Part shown: piece after piece, positions 38,744-49,297 of the stretch
Layout: every line of letters begins with the position of its first letter
How positions within the stretch are numbered: position 1 is the stretch's first letter
Assembly: GCA_001184405.1 (NCBI GenBank)
Contig: LFMX01000036.1
Location: 1 to 50,977, forward strand
Length of the DNA stretch: 50,977 bases
Source of the DNA: Candidatus Burkholderia humilis
Lineage (GTDB): Bacteria > Pseudomonadota > Gammaproteobacteria > Burkholderiales > Burkholderiaceae
Direction of reading: 5' to 3'
Program-made: the position numbers and the translations under genes
Notes under the pieces: model-generated
Told to the model about the DNA's origin: nothing
Database searches by the model: none
Seen by the model: only the letters and a program-made list of their open reading frames with translations

Positions 38744-40459
38744 ATGCAGATCCATCATTTGAAACGGGCGCTCTGTCTTGCCGCGTTCGCGGCGCCCATC
38801 CCGGCTCAGTTCGCCTACGCCCAGAGCGCGCCCGCCGCGCCGCGCGCGAGCATCGGCGGCAATCCGCTGAATGCACTGCCCCAGGTCGCCACGCCGCCCA
38901 AACCGCAGGTTTCCGTCGAGATGCAAGAGCCCGCAACCGCGCTCGATGCGCTGCTCGCCCGCCACATCACGCCGCGCAGCTTTCAGGTGGAAGGCGCGAA
39001 GACGTTGCCCTTCGAGGACGTCGCCGCGCGTTTCACGCCGCTGGTCGGCAAGGACGTGACCATCGGAGCACTGATCGAGACGGCCAATGGTGTGACGGCG
39101 ATGTACAAGGAACGCGGTTATGCCCTCTCCTTCGCGTTCATTCCCGCGCAGACCTTCGAGGGCGGCGCGGTGCGCGTGGTGGTCGTGGAGGGGTACGTGG
39201 CGAACGTGGTCATCAAGGGGAACGCGGGCGCGTCGGAAAAGCGGATTCGCGAGATCGCTGATCGTATGCGCGCCGACCGGCCGCTCAGACAAGCCACGTT
39301 CGAGCGCTATATCAACGTGCTGGGCATGATTCCCGGCGTAAAAACGCGTGCGACCGTTGCGCCACCCGCTAACACCGATGGCGCGGTCACGCTCGAACTC
39401 GATGTCGAGCGCAAACCCTTCAACCTCAGCACGGGAATCGACTTCAACCATCCGGGGGTTCAGGGCATCCTGAGCGCGACGGAGAACGGCATGCTCGGGC
39501 TCGGTGAATCGCTGACCGCGTCCGCGCTGCTGCCCAAAGGCCGCAACGATCAGACCTACTACGCGTTCAACGGCACGCTGCCTGTCGGCACGGACGGGTT
39601 CACCACCAAGGTCGATGCCTCGCATTACCACGGCCATCCGGTCGACAACACCGGCTTGCCATCGACGATCGAGCGCACCGTCGTCAACGACAAGCTCGCG
39701 TTCTCAGCCGTGTACCCCTTCCTGTTGTCGAATGCGCGCAGTGCCGTCGACGCAGCGACGGCCTATGCATCGCACGATGAAGACCGTCTGAAGAACACCG
39801 TCGTGACGGGCAACCCGTACTTGTCGCAGCGCTCGCAGATTCGAGTGACGCAGCTTCAGCTCGACTACACCGGCATCGGCGCGGGCGTGGTGCGGCGCGC
39901 GAGTTTGAATGTGGCGAAGGCGTTCGACGTGCTGGGTGCGTCGAAGAACGTGGAGACGAATATCGCGGGCTTTGCGCCGGTCAATCCGGTGTCGCTGACC
40001 TTCGTGCGCACCGGCGCGACCTATACGCAATCCAACGACTGGCCGCTGAAGATCGGCACCGTGTTGTCGGCGACCGGCCAGTATTCGCCCGATACCTTGC
40101 CCACCTCCGAACAGGTATCGTTCGGCGCAGGACGATTCGCGGCGGGGTATCAACCGGAAGAGGTTTCCGGCGATTCGGGATGGGGTGCGTCGTTCGAGGT
40201 GAACCGGCCCGTGGAAATCGGCATGACGTACTGGAAAAGCATTACCCCGTATATTGCCGTCGATGCCGCCCGCGTCTACCCGCACGGCGGCACGGCCAAA
40301 CCGCGGCGGCTGTCATCGGTGGGAATCGGCTTTCGGGTGACGGACGCGAAGCACTACAGCCTCGATCTGTCCGTGGCAAGGGCCACCGGCGATGCGCCGA
40401 TCGAAAGCGCCTAGCGCAGTCCGCGCGTGAACGCGATGTTCTCGTATCAGCTCGATTGA
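38744..40459 (+). pseudogene. FhaC/ShlB-type outer-membrane transporter, nonsense near C-terminus
   Basis: A two-partner-secretion (Omp85-like TpsB) transporter of 571 codons. ATG 38744 has GAGGGA upstream and a signal peptide ending near AQFAYA. POTRA-like domains read FQVEGAKTLPFEDVAARFTPLVGKDVT and VRVVVVEGYVANVVIKGN, followed by the barrel (LSTGIDFNHPGVQGILSATENGMLGLGESLTASALLPKGRND). A TAG at 40412-40414 stops translation 15 codons early; the frame continues RSPRVNAMFSYQLD to TGA 40457-40459. The lost piece is the last barrel strand with the C-terminal aromatic signal that the Bam machinery recognises, so the shortened protein should fold badly. Confidence 0.85.
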
Positions 40460-40460
40460 G

Positions 40461-40492
40461 CAAAACGGCCCGCAGCCTCAGACGGCGGGCCG
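40461..40492 (-). terminator. Terminator of the DUF4148 gene
   Basis: Read on the minus strand, CGGCCCGC (from 40492 to 40485) pairs with its complement at 40473-40466 and is followed by TTTTG. It lies just after the minus-strand DUF4148 stop. On the plus strand no T-tract follows. Confidence 0.65.
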
Positions 40493-40499
40493 CAATGTG

Positions 40500-40802
40500 T
40501 TACGGCGTCGAAGCCGGCGCGGCCTTGCCGGCCTTTTCCGCCTCGACCTTCTTCTGCGCGTTCTGCAGGTTCTGCGGATAGTTCGTCTGCTCACCGCCGG
40601 GGTTGTAACCGTTCTTTTCCAGATCCTTCAATTCGGCGTTCTTTTTCGCGCGCGCCTCTTTGCGCTCGGCCTTCCTGACCTGCTTGGGCGTCGATGCGCC
40701 GCTGTCCTGCGCCTGCGCGGGCGCGGGCGCGACTGGCAAGGTGAGCAACGCGGCGGCCGACAGTGCAATCACAACCAATGATGCGGTGCGGATGTTCAGC
40801 AT
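40500..40802 (-). CDS. DUF4148 small exported protein (intact)
   Basis: A 100-residue protein with a signal peptide (SLVVIALSAAALLTLPVAPAPAQA|QD) and a short, Lys/Glu-rich helical mature part: KQVRKAERKEARAKKNAELKDLEKNGYNPGG, ending YPQNLQNAQKKVEAEKAG. This is the DUF4148 pattern, common in many copies in Burkholderia and of unknown function. ATG 40802 with GGAGAAACC upstream is preferred over a longer start at 40829. Intact, with its own terminator. Confidence 0.85.
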   Translation of the reverse strand: MLNIRTASLVVIALSAAALLTLPVAPAPAQAQDSGASTPKQVRKAERKEARAKKNAELKDLEKNGYNPGGEQTNYPQNLQNAQKKVEAEKAGKAAPASTP

Positions 40803-40840
40803 GGTTTCTCCCTGGTTGTCGAACGCCACACCCTCAGCAA

Positions 40841-41283
40841 TTAGCGATCCACGATCCGGCTCAAATTTCCGCGTACCCGTTGCAGAAGGGCGATCAACTG
40901 CTCGCTCTCGTGACGGCTGAGACCCGCGAGCGCCTCGGCGGTGATTTTCATCCCCACGTGACGCGCCTGATCGAGCGCCGATTCGGCCGCAGTCATGCTG
41001 ACCTGCCGCTCGCGACAGTCATCGGGGTTAAGCCGCCGCTCGATCCAGCCGCCCTCCTCCATCCGGTCGAGCAAACGCCCGGCGGAAATCGGCGCGACCT
41101 CGAGGAGGTTCGCAAGCCGCGCCTGATTCACCTCGCCGTAGTGCGACAAATACGCAAACACGCGACACTGCGCGCGCGCTCAGATTGAGCGACGACTTCG
41201 CCAGTTCATCGAAACGGTTGCCGCACAGGCGGTCCACGTCGGCCACCAAAAAGCCGAAGCGTTTGTCGAGTTGGTCTTTCCAT
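40841..41283 (-). pseudogene. MarR-family repressor, two frameshifts
   Basis: A winged-helix repressor that would control the divergent MFS exporter. ATG 41283 is followed by GAAAGACCAACTCGAC, where two A seem to be lost; the other frame gives KDQLDKRFGFLVADVDRLCGNRFDELAKSSLNLSAR. A slip in a GC run near 41175 precedes QCRVFAYLSHYGEVNQARLANLLEVAPISAGRLLDRMEEGGWIERRLNPDDCRERQVSMT, the complete recognition helix and wing. It ends SRIVDR at 40841. Its probable operator is the palindrome at 41330-41349. Confidence 0.85.
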
Positions 41284-41329
41284 CGCGCGATTATAGGGAG
41301 AGGTGACCGGAAGCGTCCTCGTCCTGTTT

Positions 41330-41349
41330 ATAATAAGCTTGCTTATTAT
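41330..41349. promoter_or_regulatory. Palindromic MarR-type operator between divergent genes
   Basis: ATAATAAGC and GCTTATTAT form a perfect 9-bp inverted repeat around TT. It lies in the 110-bp gap between the divergent MarR and MFS genes and overlaps -10-like TATAAT sequence, the expected arrangement for a MarR repressor site controlling both genes. Confidence 0.65.
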
Positions 41350-41393
41350 CACCCCACTTATAAAATCCTTACGCCGCGCGCGGCATCGCCCCC

Positions 41394-42933
41394 ATGCAAC
41401 CGGAAGCCTCAGAAGTAGCGAAAGCGCCGCTGAACCGCACCATGCTCACCGTCTCGATCATGCTCGCCACGCTGATCCAGACACTCGACAGTACTATCCG
41501 CCAACGTGGCGCTGCCGCATATGCAGGGCGCTCTTTCCGCGTCGCAGGATGAAATCACGTAGGTGCTGACCTCGTATATTGTCGCGGCGGCGATCGCCAC
41601 GCCGCTGACCAGCTGGCTCGCGGATCAGTTGAGCATCAAGCGGCTGCTGTGCATTTCCATTGCGGGGTTCACGGTGGCGTCCGCCTTGTGCGGGTTGTCA
41701 GAAACCCTCACGCAGATCGTCGCGTCGCGGCTTCTGCAGGGGATTTTCGGCGCGGCGCTCGTCCCCCCTTTCGCAGTCCATCCTGCTCGATATCAACCCG
41801 CCCGAGAAACAGGGTCAGGCGATGGCCGTGTGGGGCATGGGCGTGATGGTCGGCCCCATTCTCGGCCCTACGCTCGGCGGCTGGCTCACCGACAGCTACA
41901 ACTGGCGCTGGGTGTTCTTCATCAATGTGCTGATTGGCGCCTTCGCGCTCTTCGGCGTGCTGACCTTCCTGCCCGCACAAGTGGCACGGCGCGCCGTCAA
42001 GTTCGACGCATTCGGCTTCGCCACGCTCGGTCTCGCCATCGGCGCATTTCAGGCGATGCTCGATCGCGGCGAACAGCTAGACTGGTTCGGCTCGATGGAA
42101 ATCCGCATCGAAGCCATCGTTGCCGCGCTGAGCTTTATCTTTTTCGTCGCGCACACGGCCACCGCCGGCGTGCGCTCGTTCTTCAAGTACGAGTTGCTCA
42201 AGGACCGGAACTTCACGACGGGCACGTGCTTCATCTTCGTGATCGGCGCGGTGCTGTACGCGACGCGCGCGCTCTTGCCGCCGATGCTGCAAAACCTGAT
42301 GAACTACCCCGTCGCGACGACCGGCCTCGTCACGGCGCCGAGCGGCGCGGGCACGATGGTGGCGATGCTCGTCGCCGGGCGGCTGCTCAAGCGTATCGAC
42401 GCGCGCCTGCTGCTGCTCGCGAGCTTTCTGACATCGGCGTTCGCGCTCTGGCAGATGATGTGCACTACACCATCGTCCTGTCGGCGTCGGACATCGTCTG
42501 GCCGGGGGTGATTCAGGGTTTCGGGCTGGGGTTCGTGTTCGTGCCGCTCTCCGCGCTGACCTTCTCGACGCTCACGCCCGCGCTGCGCGCCGACGGCACT
42601 GCCACCTATAGCCTGATGCGCAACATCGGCAGCAGTATCGGCATTTCGATCGTGCAGACGCTGATGACGCGCAACACGCAGGTCGCACACGCGGACCTCG
42701 CCGCGCAGGTCACGCCCTTCAACCCGGCGATGCAGCCGATCCTCTCGTCCGGCTCCATGCAGGACATGGCGATGCTCAATCAGACCATCACGCAGCAGGC
42801 GGCGATGATCGCGTACCTGAACGACTTCAAGCTGATGTTCGTGGCGACGCTGCTGGTGGTGCCGATCATTCTGCTGATCCGCCCGGCGAGCAAAACGCCG
42901 GACGAGTCGCTTGCGCATGCGGCGATGGATTAA
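41394..42933 (+). pseudogene. DHA2-type MFS multidrug exporter (EmrB-like), broken
   Basis: A 14-helix drug:H+ antiporter of the EmrB/QacA group. It begins MQPEASEVAKAPLNRTMLTVSIMLATLIQTLDSTI, the DHA2 motif D1 with LDxTIxNVALP. Lesions: an extra C near 41502 (STI/ANVALPHMQGAL), a TAG at 41560-41562 replacing the Trp of EITWVLTSYIVA, an extra C in a C-run near 41768 (LVP/LSQSILLDINPPEKQGQAMA), and a frameshift near 42455. The antiporter motif C GPILGPTLGGWLTD is intact. The C-terminus LRADGTATYSLMRNIGSSIGISIV to 42933 is complete. It is divergent from the broken MarR gene. Confidence 0.9.
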
Positions 42934-44779
42934 GCGCGAACCCCTTCAGGGCGTCCGCAGCCCGTTCGATCACCCCATCCCACTCGCCCGTTTGCTCCTG
43001 CCGGAACAGCCGCGCCGACGGATACCACGGCGAGTCGTCGCGGCCGATGAGCCATCGCCAGCACTGGTCGTAGCGCGACAGAATCCACACCGGCTTGTTC
43101 AGCGCGCCAGCCAGATGTGCGGTCGACGTATCCACGGCGATCATCAAATCCAGATTCTCGATGATGGCGGCGGTATCGGCGAAATCGGTGATTTCGCTCA
43201 TCGGGTCGAAGGGGCGCAAGTCGGGCGGCAGCGCCGCGATTTGCGGACGCGTCGTCGCGCCCAATTGCAAATTGACAAACGTGATGCCGGGAATGCGCAG
43301 CAGCGGCAGAAACTGGCGGAGGTGTACGGAGCGACGCTGATCAGTCGCATCGACCACACGCGCTGGGCGGTACGCCGCTCACTCGCCCAGACGAGCCCGA
43401 CGCGCGGCCGCGCCGCCGGGAGTTTGGCGTCCCATGCCTTTGCGGCATCAACGGGTGCATGGAGATAAGCGGTAGCGGCGGGAACGGTGTCGAGCGTCGT
43501 GCCGAAGCGGGCCGGCAGACTCATCATGTAACAGTAAAAGTCGTGAGGGGGTATCTCGTGGGGGTTTGCGCTGGTCAGGCAGGCGTCGACACCGGCGATT
43601 TGCCCGAACAGGCGTGCGAGCGGCGGCTCGCATACCACGCTCAGGCGCGCGACGCCTTTCGCCTTGAGCAGCTCCAAATAGCGGCAGAACTGAAGCGCGT
43701 CGCCAAGACCCTGTTCGCACAGCACGAGAAGCGATTTGCCCCGCAGCGGCTGGTCTCGCCACACCGGAAACGGCAGATTCGGGTCCGGAAAATTCGGCTT
43801 CGGATGACGCGTCGCGATACGCGATTCGTACAGCGCCCACCCCTCTGAATATTGCCTCTTCGTCAGGAGCGCCATGCCGAGGTTCGCTTCGAGGTCCGGA
43901 TCGGCCGGCACGTGCGCGAGACCATCGCGGAACACGGTGATTGCTTCGTCGAAACGTTGTTGCCGGATGAACGTCCAGCCGAGCGTGAGATAGCCGACGA
44001 CACCCAAAGTCCCATCAGGATCGAGTTCGATTGCCCGGCGCAGCGCGCTTTCGGCTTCGGGCAAACGGCCGATTTCCGCGAGCACTGTGCCTAGATTGAG
44101 GTGCGCGAGCGGCCGGTTTGCATCGATGTCGAGCGCCGCGCGCAACGCCGTTTCCGCTTCCTCCATGCGCCGTTGATGCAGCAGCACAGCGCCTAGATTC
44201 ACGTGCGCATCGTCGAGCGCGGGATCGAGCGCGATCGCTCGCCGGCTCGCGATTTCGGCTTCGTCGTAGCACTCCGCGATGGTCAGCACCGCCGCAAACC
44301 CGACGTGCGCGAGTGCATCATCGCCAGAGTCCAGTTCGACGGCGCGGCCGAAGTGGGCGAGCGCTTCATCGTGAGCCACGAGCGCATGCAACGCCCGGCC
44401 GAGTTCACGATGCGTCGGCGCAAATCGTTCATCGAGCGAAAGCGCCTGACGCAGCACGGTTTGCGCATCGCCCGCGCGTGCCGAGTCGAGCAGCAGCACG
44501 CCGAGGTTGTACAGCGCGGTGAGATCGCGCGGATCGAATTCGGTGGCGCGCCGAAACAGCGCCTCCGCTTCTTCCCGCCGCCCGCGATCCAGCATGACCG
44601 TGCCGAGACTGCCGAAAAAGCGCGCCTGCGGGTCCGCCGCGATCGCGCCGCACGAGTCCCAGCAGATGTAGCGCATCCGCGTGACGCGGCGCTTGCGCGA
44701 TCACATTCCGATAACCATGTTCCGCCTCATCCAGACGGCCCGCGCGATGTGCTTCAAGGGTAAGGTCGAACAGCGACAT
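42866..44779 (-). pseudogene. TPR-containing glycosyltransferase, two frameshifts
   Basis: ATG 44779 gives MSLFDLTLEAHRAGRLDEAEHGYRNVIAQAPRHADALHLLG, the first of about eight tetratricopeptide repeats (e.g. AHVNLGAVLLHQRRMEEAETALRAALDIDANRPLAHLNLGTVLAEIGRLPEAESALRRAIELDP). The C-terminal domain resembles heptosyltransferase/GT9-like enzymes: LLVLCEQGLGDALQFCRYL, VCEPPLARLF, and DLMIAVDTSTAHLAGALNKPVWIL, which binds the nucleotide sugar. Frameshifts lie near 44640 (first repeats) and near 43340 (VGLVWAS/RTAQRVVDATDQRRSVHLRQ). The 3' end overlaps the convergent MFS gene by about 67 bp in this frame. A role in modifying surface glycans or proteins is likely; the target is unknown. Confidence 0.82.
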
Positions 44780-44968
44780 GCGATGAACATTCGTTAGGGA
44801 GATAGCGGAATTATCGGCCGATGAACTGATTCGAATGTCTAAATTTGTTGAAATTCTTCGTTTACCAAAAGAGGGGTGCGTCGCGCGCTCCCTGGAACCC
44901 GGCTTACCTCTTAAAATCCGATCTTTCACCCTTTTTTATCAGCATTCCTCTGTACTTGAGAAGAGATA

Positions 44969-45752
44969 ATGAACCGAAAAAAGCACCCACACCTTCTGCC
45001 CGTCGATGCCTCTGGAACCAACGCTCTCGAAGCGGCCGCGCCGCTGCGTTGGGAAAGCGTGATGCCGCGGCTGATCGAAGGCTCAGACGGCGGCGAGGAA
45101 TTGCGGCGCATGGGCCTGGCGGCAGATGAATACGCGCATCGCAAATACGTCGCGCAGGCGCTTTCGCAACGTGATCTCACGCCGCTGTTCGAGGCCTTTC
45201 CGGGACATCCCTTTCTGAAGCCGTTCGCGGTGCTTTACCAACTTGCAGACGATGAACAGCGCTTCGCGCTGCTCGAAGGGGTCGGGTTGACGCTACTGGA
45301 GTTCGCGCACTGGAAGGGGTGGCTACCGCATCTGGCCGTGCCGCCGAACCCGTTGGAGATGGCCGGCATCGTGCCGAATGCTGACGCGCCGAACCCCGCA
45401 ACCATTCCGGCAAACACGCGCGAAACTGCGCCACTGGACAAGGCACAATCGAGCGTCTGGGACACATCCAAGCGCCAGAAGATGAGCAAGGACATGAAGA
45501 AGCGCTCAAAGGACTTGGCCGCGGCGCACTTCGGCGTGAAGCCCGCAGAGTTCTCGACGAGCGCGGAATTTGCGGAGAAAGCCGGAGTGGCCGACTGGAA
45601 GCTTCAGGAAATGCAAAAGGACGGGCACCCTTTCCTTTCCCCCGTTGCGCGCGCCGAAAGGGTATCCATTGCTGTGGAGCAAGACCGACGTTTCGGCGTT
45701 CACGCGCAAACTGGCGCAGCAAAAGGCCAAGCAGTCGGCCGGCCGCGCCTGA
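44969..45752 (+). pseudogene. Unknown protein, 3' frameshift
   Basis: ATG 44969 has GAAGAGATA upstream. The ~260-residue product is not one I recognise. It begins MNRKKHPHLLPVDASG, has a mostly helical middle (EELRRMGLAADEYAHRKYVAQALSQRDLTPLFEAFPGHPFLKPFAVLYQLADDEQRFALLEG), a Pro/Ala linker, and a Lys-rich segment KRQKMSKDMKKRSKDLAAAHFGVK. Near 45640 the better codon use and sense move to another frame (LRAPKGYPLLWSKTDVSAFTRKLAQQKAKQSAGRA, stop at 45752), so the original protein probably ended there; the unshifted frame would run to 45760. No signal peptide or membrane segment. It is divergent from the TPR glycosyltransferase. Confidence 0.6.
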
Positions 45753-45756
45753 ACCG

Positions 45757-47825
45757 TTAGGCGCTCACTTCACGCGCTTCGAGCAAGGTCCCGAACGCAT
45801 CGGCCGACAGGGGTTTCGCCAGCAGGAACCCCTGCATTTCGTCGCACATCATGTCCTGAAGGCGGTCGAGCTGCGACCCGGTTTTGACGCCTTCCGCGAC
45901 CACATCCATATCAAGCGAATGCGCCAGCGCGATGATCGCGGACACGATCGCACGCCCTTCCTGACCGTTCTCGTCGAGCCTGTTCGTGAAGAAACGGTCG
46001 ATCTTCAACTGCTTCGCGCGAAACCGCTGCAAGTACGCGAGACTCGAATACCCCGTGCCGAAATCGTCGATGGCGATCTCGAACCCGTTCTCCTGGAACG
46101 CGTGAATCATTTCGATGGTGCGCGGCGCGTCCTGCATCGCGACGGTCTCGATGATCTCGAATATGATCATTTCGGGCCGCACACCCTGTTCGCGCACGAT
46201 CTTAAGCATGTTCGCGACGAGATCGGTTTCCGTCATCTGGCGCGGCGACAGGTTGACCGCGACCTTCACCGGCAGCCGACCTTCCGCCTGCCAGCGGGAA
46301 ATGTGCTTGCAGGTCTCGCGCACGACCCAGTAACCGATCTGCACGATCTGCCCCGAACGCTCGGAAATCGGAATGAATTCCATCGGCGTGAGCATGCCGA
46401 TCTGCGGATGATCGAGCCGGATCAGCGCTTCCGCGCCCGCCAGTTCGCCGCTCTTGCCGCGAAACTTCGGCTGGAATAGCAGAAAAATAATTCGATGCCA
46501 GTGCGTCGTGCAACGCCTGTTGAATCTGCAGCGTGCGCGCGGCGGCTTCGTTCATGCTCGCTTCGAAAAAACGATACGTGCTGCGCCCGCCGCGCTTGGC
46601 CTCGTACATGGCGACATCGGCGTGCTTGAGCAGCGTATCGACGGCAACCCCGTCCTGGGGATACAGCGAAATGCCGATGCTCGGCATCACCTGTAAGGGG
46701 TGTCCGGCCGCCACGATCCCCTTGCGCATCACTTCGAGGATGCGCTCGGCCATTTTTTCGGCGTCGGTCGGCACGGTAAGGTTTTCGAGCATCACGACAA
46801 ACTCTTCGCCGCCCAGACGCGCGACCGTATCGCCGCCGCGCACGCATTGCAACAGGCGCTTGGCGAAGGCTTTGAGCACTTCGTCGCCGACCGTGTGACC
46901 GAGCGAATCGTTGATCGTCTTGAACCCGTCCAGATCCATGAACAGGATCGCGAAGCGGCTGTCGCTGGTGTTGGCGCTGCTGATCGCGCGCTCGATGCGC
47001 TCGGTCATCGTGCGACGGTTCGGCAGATCGGTGAGCGTGTCGAAACTGGCCATCCGGACGATCTGGCCATTCAGCCGGGACACGTTGCCGGCGAGCATCG
47101 ACGTACGCGCGTCGAAGCGCGACAGCACGAGGGTGATGCTCAGAATCGCGAGCTTAAAGAGCACGACGGTCGTCGCGAGCCAGCGCGAGTCGATGTCGTT
47201 GGCCGCGCCGCAAACGGAGCCGGGCAGGAAGTTGGCCGCCGCGTTGCCGGTGTAATGCATGCCGGTGATGGCGATGCCCATTACGAGCGCTGCCGCCGCG
47301 CGCTTGCTCAGCACGTTGTTCTGGCTCGCATCGGCCAGCGTGCGCGCGATCCACAGCGCCACGCCCGAGGCCACGATGGCGATCGCGATCGACACCGCGA
47401 AGAGCGCATGATCGTACTGGATCGCGGGCTGCATGCGCATGGCGGCATCGCCCTATATAGTGCATCGCCGCGATGCCGATGCCCATCGCCACGCTCGATA
47501 CGACCAGCCGCCGAATGGTCAGCCGCGCACCCTTGATGACCCACAGCGCGAAGTACGACACGCCGATCGCGATGCCGAGCGAGGCCGCCGTGATCTTGAG
47601 GTCGTAGCCGAGCGGAATCGGCAATTCGAAGGCGAGCACGCCGATGAAGTGCATCGACCAGATGCCGATGCCCATCGACGCCGCGCCGCCCGCGAGCCAC
47701 ACATGGCGTAGGCGCGTCTGCGAAATGCTCGCAATGCGACCCGCAATATCGAGGGCGGTGAATGACGCAAGCGTCGCGACCAATAATGACGCCGCGACTA
47801 GCCAGAAGTTATAGGTGCCGTGCAT
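45757..47825 (-). pseudogene. MHYT-GGDEF-EAL c-di-GMP protein, two frameshifts
   Basis: A membrane protein of about 690 residues that would make and/or degrade c-di-GMP. The N-terminal MHYT sensor has seven helices with three motifs, MHFIGV, MHYIG and MHYTGN, thought to bind a metal. The GGDEF domain has LGHTVGDEVL and an intact active site RLGGEEF; the EAL domain has EALIRLDHP, NLSPRQM, FEIIET, IDDFGTGYSSLAYL, KIDRFF, AEGVKT and QGFLLAKPL, so both activities were possible. One base is gained near 47455 (MHYIG/DAAMRMQP) and a frameshift near 46470 separates GGDEF from EAL (NYFFLLFQPKFRGKSGELAGAEALI). ATG 47825 begins MHGTYNFWLVAASLLVATLAS. Confidence 0.9.
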
Positions 47826-47943
47826 GTCGGTGCCAGGATTGGAGGAGGCTCGTTAGCGTAAGCGTCTTATCGGCGCGGACTCATGATTCTTTAGCCCGCG
47901 CACGCGATTTATTGCGCCGGGCTTTTGTCTACGCGATGCGCTT

Positions 47944-49225
47944 TCAAAGCTCGGGGTCGAGCAGCGCTACCGCACGATCGAGCAGTTTTTCAACGAGCGG
48001 CCGGCGCCGCCAATCGTCCAGCGTGATGCGCTTTGCCTTCGCCATATCGTCAGCGGCGATGCGCATCTGAAGAGCCGCGAAATCGCGGTCGTAGATATTG
48101 AGGTTGGCTTCGTCGTTGAGCCGGAACGAGCGCATGTCGAAGTTGGTCGAGCCGACCGAGACGAGGTATTCATCCACCACGAGCACCTTGCAGTGGAACA
48201 TCGTCGGCTGATACTTGTACATTTCGACGCCCGCCTCGAGGAGGTCGCCCCAGCAGGCACGTGACGCCTCGCGCACGGTATGCGTGTCGATCTTCTTCCC
48301 CGGCGTGACGATGCGCACGGTCACGCCGCGTTTCACCGCTTCGACGATCGCGTTGATCGTCAGCTTGTCCGGCACGAAGTACGCGCTCGACAAATGAATG
48401 GAATGCGTCGCGGCGGTGATCGCCATGAGGTACATCAACTGCATGTCGTCGCTGCCGCCCGAGGGGGGAACTGCTGAACATGTGCGCGAGGCCCGCCCCC
48501 TCTTCCGTCAGCGGCGCGATTTCCGGGAAGTACTTCGGACCGTGCAACACGTTGCCGGTCGCCTTGACCCAGTTGTCCATGAACACCGCCTGCATCTGGC
48601 CAACCGCCGGACCTTCCACCCGGAAATGCGTGTCGCGCCAGTGCTTGTCGTCCTGCGCGTGACCCGTCCATTCCTCTGCGATCCCCACGCCGCCCGTGAA
48701 CCCGATATGCCCGTCGATCATCAGCAGCTTGCAGTGCGTGCGGTCGTTCATGCGCCCGAGACCAGTCCAGTGCGGCTTGTGATACTGGATAACTTCCGCG
48801 CCCGCATCGCGCAACAGGTTCAGGTAGCGCTTGTCCATCTTCTAGGAACCGACCCAGTCGAGCAACACGTGCACGGCAACCCGCGCCCGCGCCTGATCCG
48901 CCAGGACTTTGGCAACCTGTTCGCCGATTTCACCCGACCAGTAGATGAACGTCTCGAAGGTGATGGTGTGCTTCGCCGCGCGGATGACATCGAGCATCGC
49001 GGGGAAGATTTCACCGCCATTGACGAGGACCTCGAACCGGTTGCCGCTCACGACGGGCGGGCCGAGCAGCAGGCCCATCGAGCGAAGAAACTGCGGATCG
49101 TCGCTCGAATAGAGGCGCTCGATCTTGTGTTCGACCTTCTTTTCGCCGCTCGTCAGATTGGCGATCACCAGCACGACAATGACGGTCACGGCGACCGTCA
49201 GCGCGATCACGGCTATCGTCGGCAT
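47944..49225 (-). pseudogene. Phospholipase-D-type cardiolipin synthase, nonsense and frameshift
   Basis: An inner-membrane-anchored PLD-superfamily enzyme, cardiolipin synthase-like. An N-terminal helix (IAVIALTVAVTVIVVLVIANL) is followed by NGGEIFPAMLDVIRAAKHTITFETFIYWSGEIG. A TAG at 48842-48844 lies between DWVGS and KMDKRYLNLLRDAG. The two HKD motifs are present at DNA level: THCKLLMIDGHIGFTGGVGIAEEW and FHCKVLVVDEYLVSVGSTNFDMRSF. An extra base in a C-run near 48460 breaks the frame before GGSDDMQLMYLMAITAATHSIHLSSAYFVPD. Ends LLDPEL at 47944. Confidence 0.87.
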
Positions 49226-49297
49226 ACGCTTACCCCTCGCATGGCGAGTCTGTGTCGGCGCTTCCAGGCACGTTGCGTGCCTGAGACTAGCTCGCGC

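Noticed and set aside
47870..47930. A hairpin AGCCCG...CGGGCT with TTTTG on the plus strand
   Set aside because: The stem has a bulge and both neighbouring genes are on the minus strand, where no T-tract follows; too weak to call a terminator.
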